Shown here one piece after another: positions 62,481-64,000 of a stretch of 64,000 bases of DNA. This stretch comes from DAIDKA01 sp036267975. GTDB taxonomy: Bacteria; Pseudomonadota; Gammaproteobacteria; Steroidobacterales; Steroidobacteraceae. The translations under genes were made by a program, and so were the position numbers. The notes beneath the pieces were generated by a model. It was not told where the DNA came from, did not search any database, and saw nothing but the letters and a program-made list of their open reading frames with translations. The stretch spans positions 13,968 to 77,967 of the forward strand of contig DATAVA010000007.1 of assembly GCA_036267975.1 (NCBI GenBank), given 5' to 3'. The first letter of the stretch is position 1. Each line of letters begins with the position of its first letter.

Positions 62481-62556
62481 GGGGCCATAGCTCAGCTGGG
62501 AGAGCGTCGCGTTTGCAACGCGAAGGTCATCGGTTCGATCCCGATTGGCTCCACCA
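62481..62556 (+). tRNA. alaT: tRNA-Ala (UGC)
   Basis: The 76-base tRNA has acceptor GGGGCCA/TGGCTCC (the GG-TC side includes a G-T wobble), G3-T70 identity pair, D loop AGCTGGGA with the normal G18 G19, anticodon TGC in the loop TTTGCAA, T loop TTCGATC and encoded CCA. It is the second spacer tRNA and has normal elbow bases, in contrast to the tRNA-Ile 33 bases upstream. Confidence 0.97.
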
Positions 62557-62835
62557 GCCTTGAAGCCTTGATTCTTCATAACCTGCCATCCACGTATCAC
62601 GATGATCCCTCTGCGGGATCATGGCGCGATGACTCGAGTTCATGCCTCATCAGGAGGCGTGAATTCGGCTGATCGCGCGATGTCCAGAACATCGTGTGCT
62701 CTTTAAAAATCCAGAAAGTTTTTTGTATTTGACGCTAATTTTCAAGCGAAATAGTCCTATTACTTTCGATTGAAATGTCGCGTTCGCATAATGTGATGAA
62801 TCAGCTCCATATCCCCAAACTCCTTGGGGTTATAT
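62557..62835 (+). other. spacer between tRNA-Ala and 23S rRNA
   Basis: This transcribed spacer contains a local hairpin of the type TCATGCCTCATCAGGAGGCGTGA (about 62640-62662), a boxB-like hairpin GATGT/ACATC (62679-62693), boxA, an AT-rich tract, and a long hairpin directly before 23S in which CCATAT-CCCCAA (62807-62818) pairs with TTGGGG-ATATGG (62824-62837, TT bulge). The 3' arm includes the first two bases of mature 23S. Confidence 0.6.
62697..62710 (+). promoter_or_regulatory. boxA antitermination element before 23S
   Basis: TGCTCTTTAAAAAT is an exact boxA, directly preceded by the boxB-like hairpin GATGT-loop-ACATC (62679-62693). It is the usual second antitermination site of rrn operons and a better match to boxA than the one in the leader. 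Confidence 0.8.

Positions 62836-64000
<1,165 letters not shown>

Overview
The window is a high-GC stretch of a gammaproteobacterial chromosome. The gene content supports this: pilT/pilU and a full pilGHI-pilJ-chpA-chpC chemosensory operon, gshB-tonB-algH-ruvX-pyrB, proC-yggT, mltD, htpG, ppx-ppk, and an rrn operon with tRNA-Ile and tRNA-Ala in the spacer. The 16S gene and the Xanthomonadales/Nevskiales-like gene orders suggest the Steroidobacteraceae neighbourhood. That placement is inference from recall, not from a search. I see no phage, IS element, CRISPR array or integron.

Layout. 1-2.1 kb: the end of a GNAT acetyltransferase, a methyltransferase that looks internally deleted, a DapF-like epimerase with both catalytic cysteines replaced by serine, and a small HExxH protein. 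2.1-6.7 kb: a tightly spaced operon of periplasmic truncated globin, periplasmic cupredoxin and membrane GGDEF-EAL protein, with a divergent DUF3034 outer-membrane protein. 6.7-9.5 kb: aldo/keto reductase, orphan ParB-like protein, small secreted protein and an alkyltransferase-like DNA-repair protein. 9.5-13 kb: a decayed nitrate-assimilation locus, with a NIT-ANTAR regulator broken by one frameshift and a chimeric ORF joining the C-terminal half of NirD to an N-terminally truncated NasA. 13-24.9 kb: a possible non-coding RNA on the minus strand, mltD, an L,D-transpeptidase, ppnN, a ParA-like ATPase, htpG, a hydrolase, an HU-like protein, yggT-proC-yggS.

25-41.4 kb is the twitching-motility block: three tandem PilT-family ATPases, a convergent pyrB-ruvX-algH-tonB-gshB run, and the Pil-Chp operon, whose PilJ receptor lacks the usual periplasmic sensor. 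41.4-58.9 kb holds housekeeping genes: dsbB, rsmE, bioA, ampD, a cobalamin adenosyltransferase, an inositol-phosphatase family gene, a B12-type ABC importer split into two loci, pdxH, tyrA, a diguanylate cyclase, rppH, a bactofilin, erpA, ppx, ppk and an M23 endopeptidase. 58.9-64 kb holds tyrS and an rrn operon with two strong promoters, 16S, tRNA-Ile(GAU), tRNA-Ala(UGC) and the 5' part of 23S.

The most notable observations are: (i) tRNA-Ile in which both bases of the near-universal 18-55 elbow pair have changed (A18, G55); (ii) the NirD-NasA chimera beside a frameshifted nitrate regulator; (iii) the Ser/Ser DapF-like protein linked to a GNAT and a methyltransferase; (iv) the periplasmic globin-cupredoxin-c-di-GMP operon; and (v) PilJ without a periplasmic domain.
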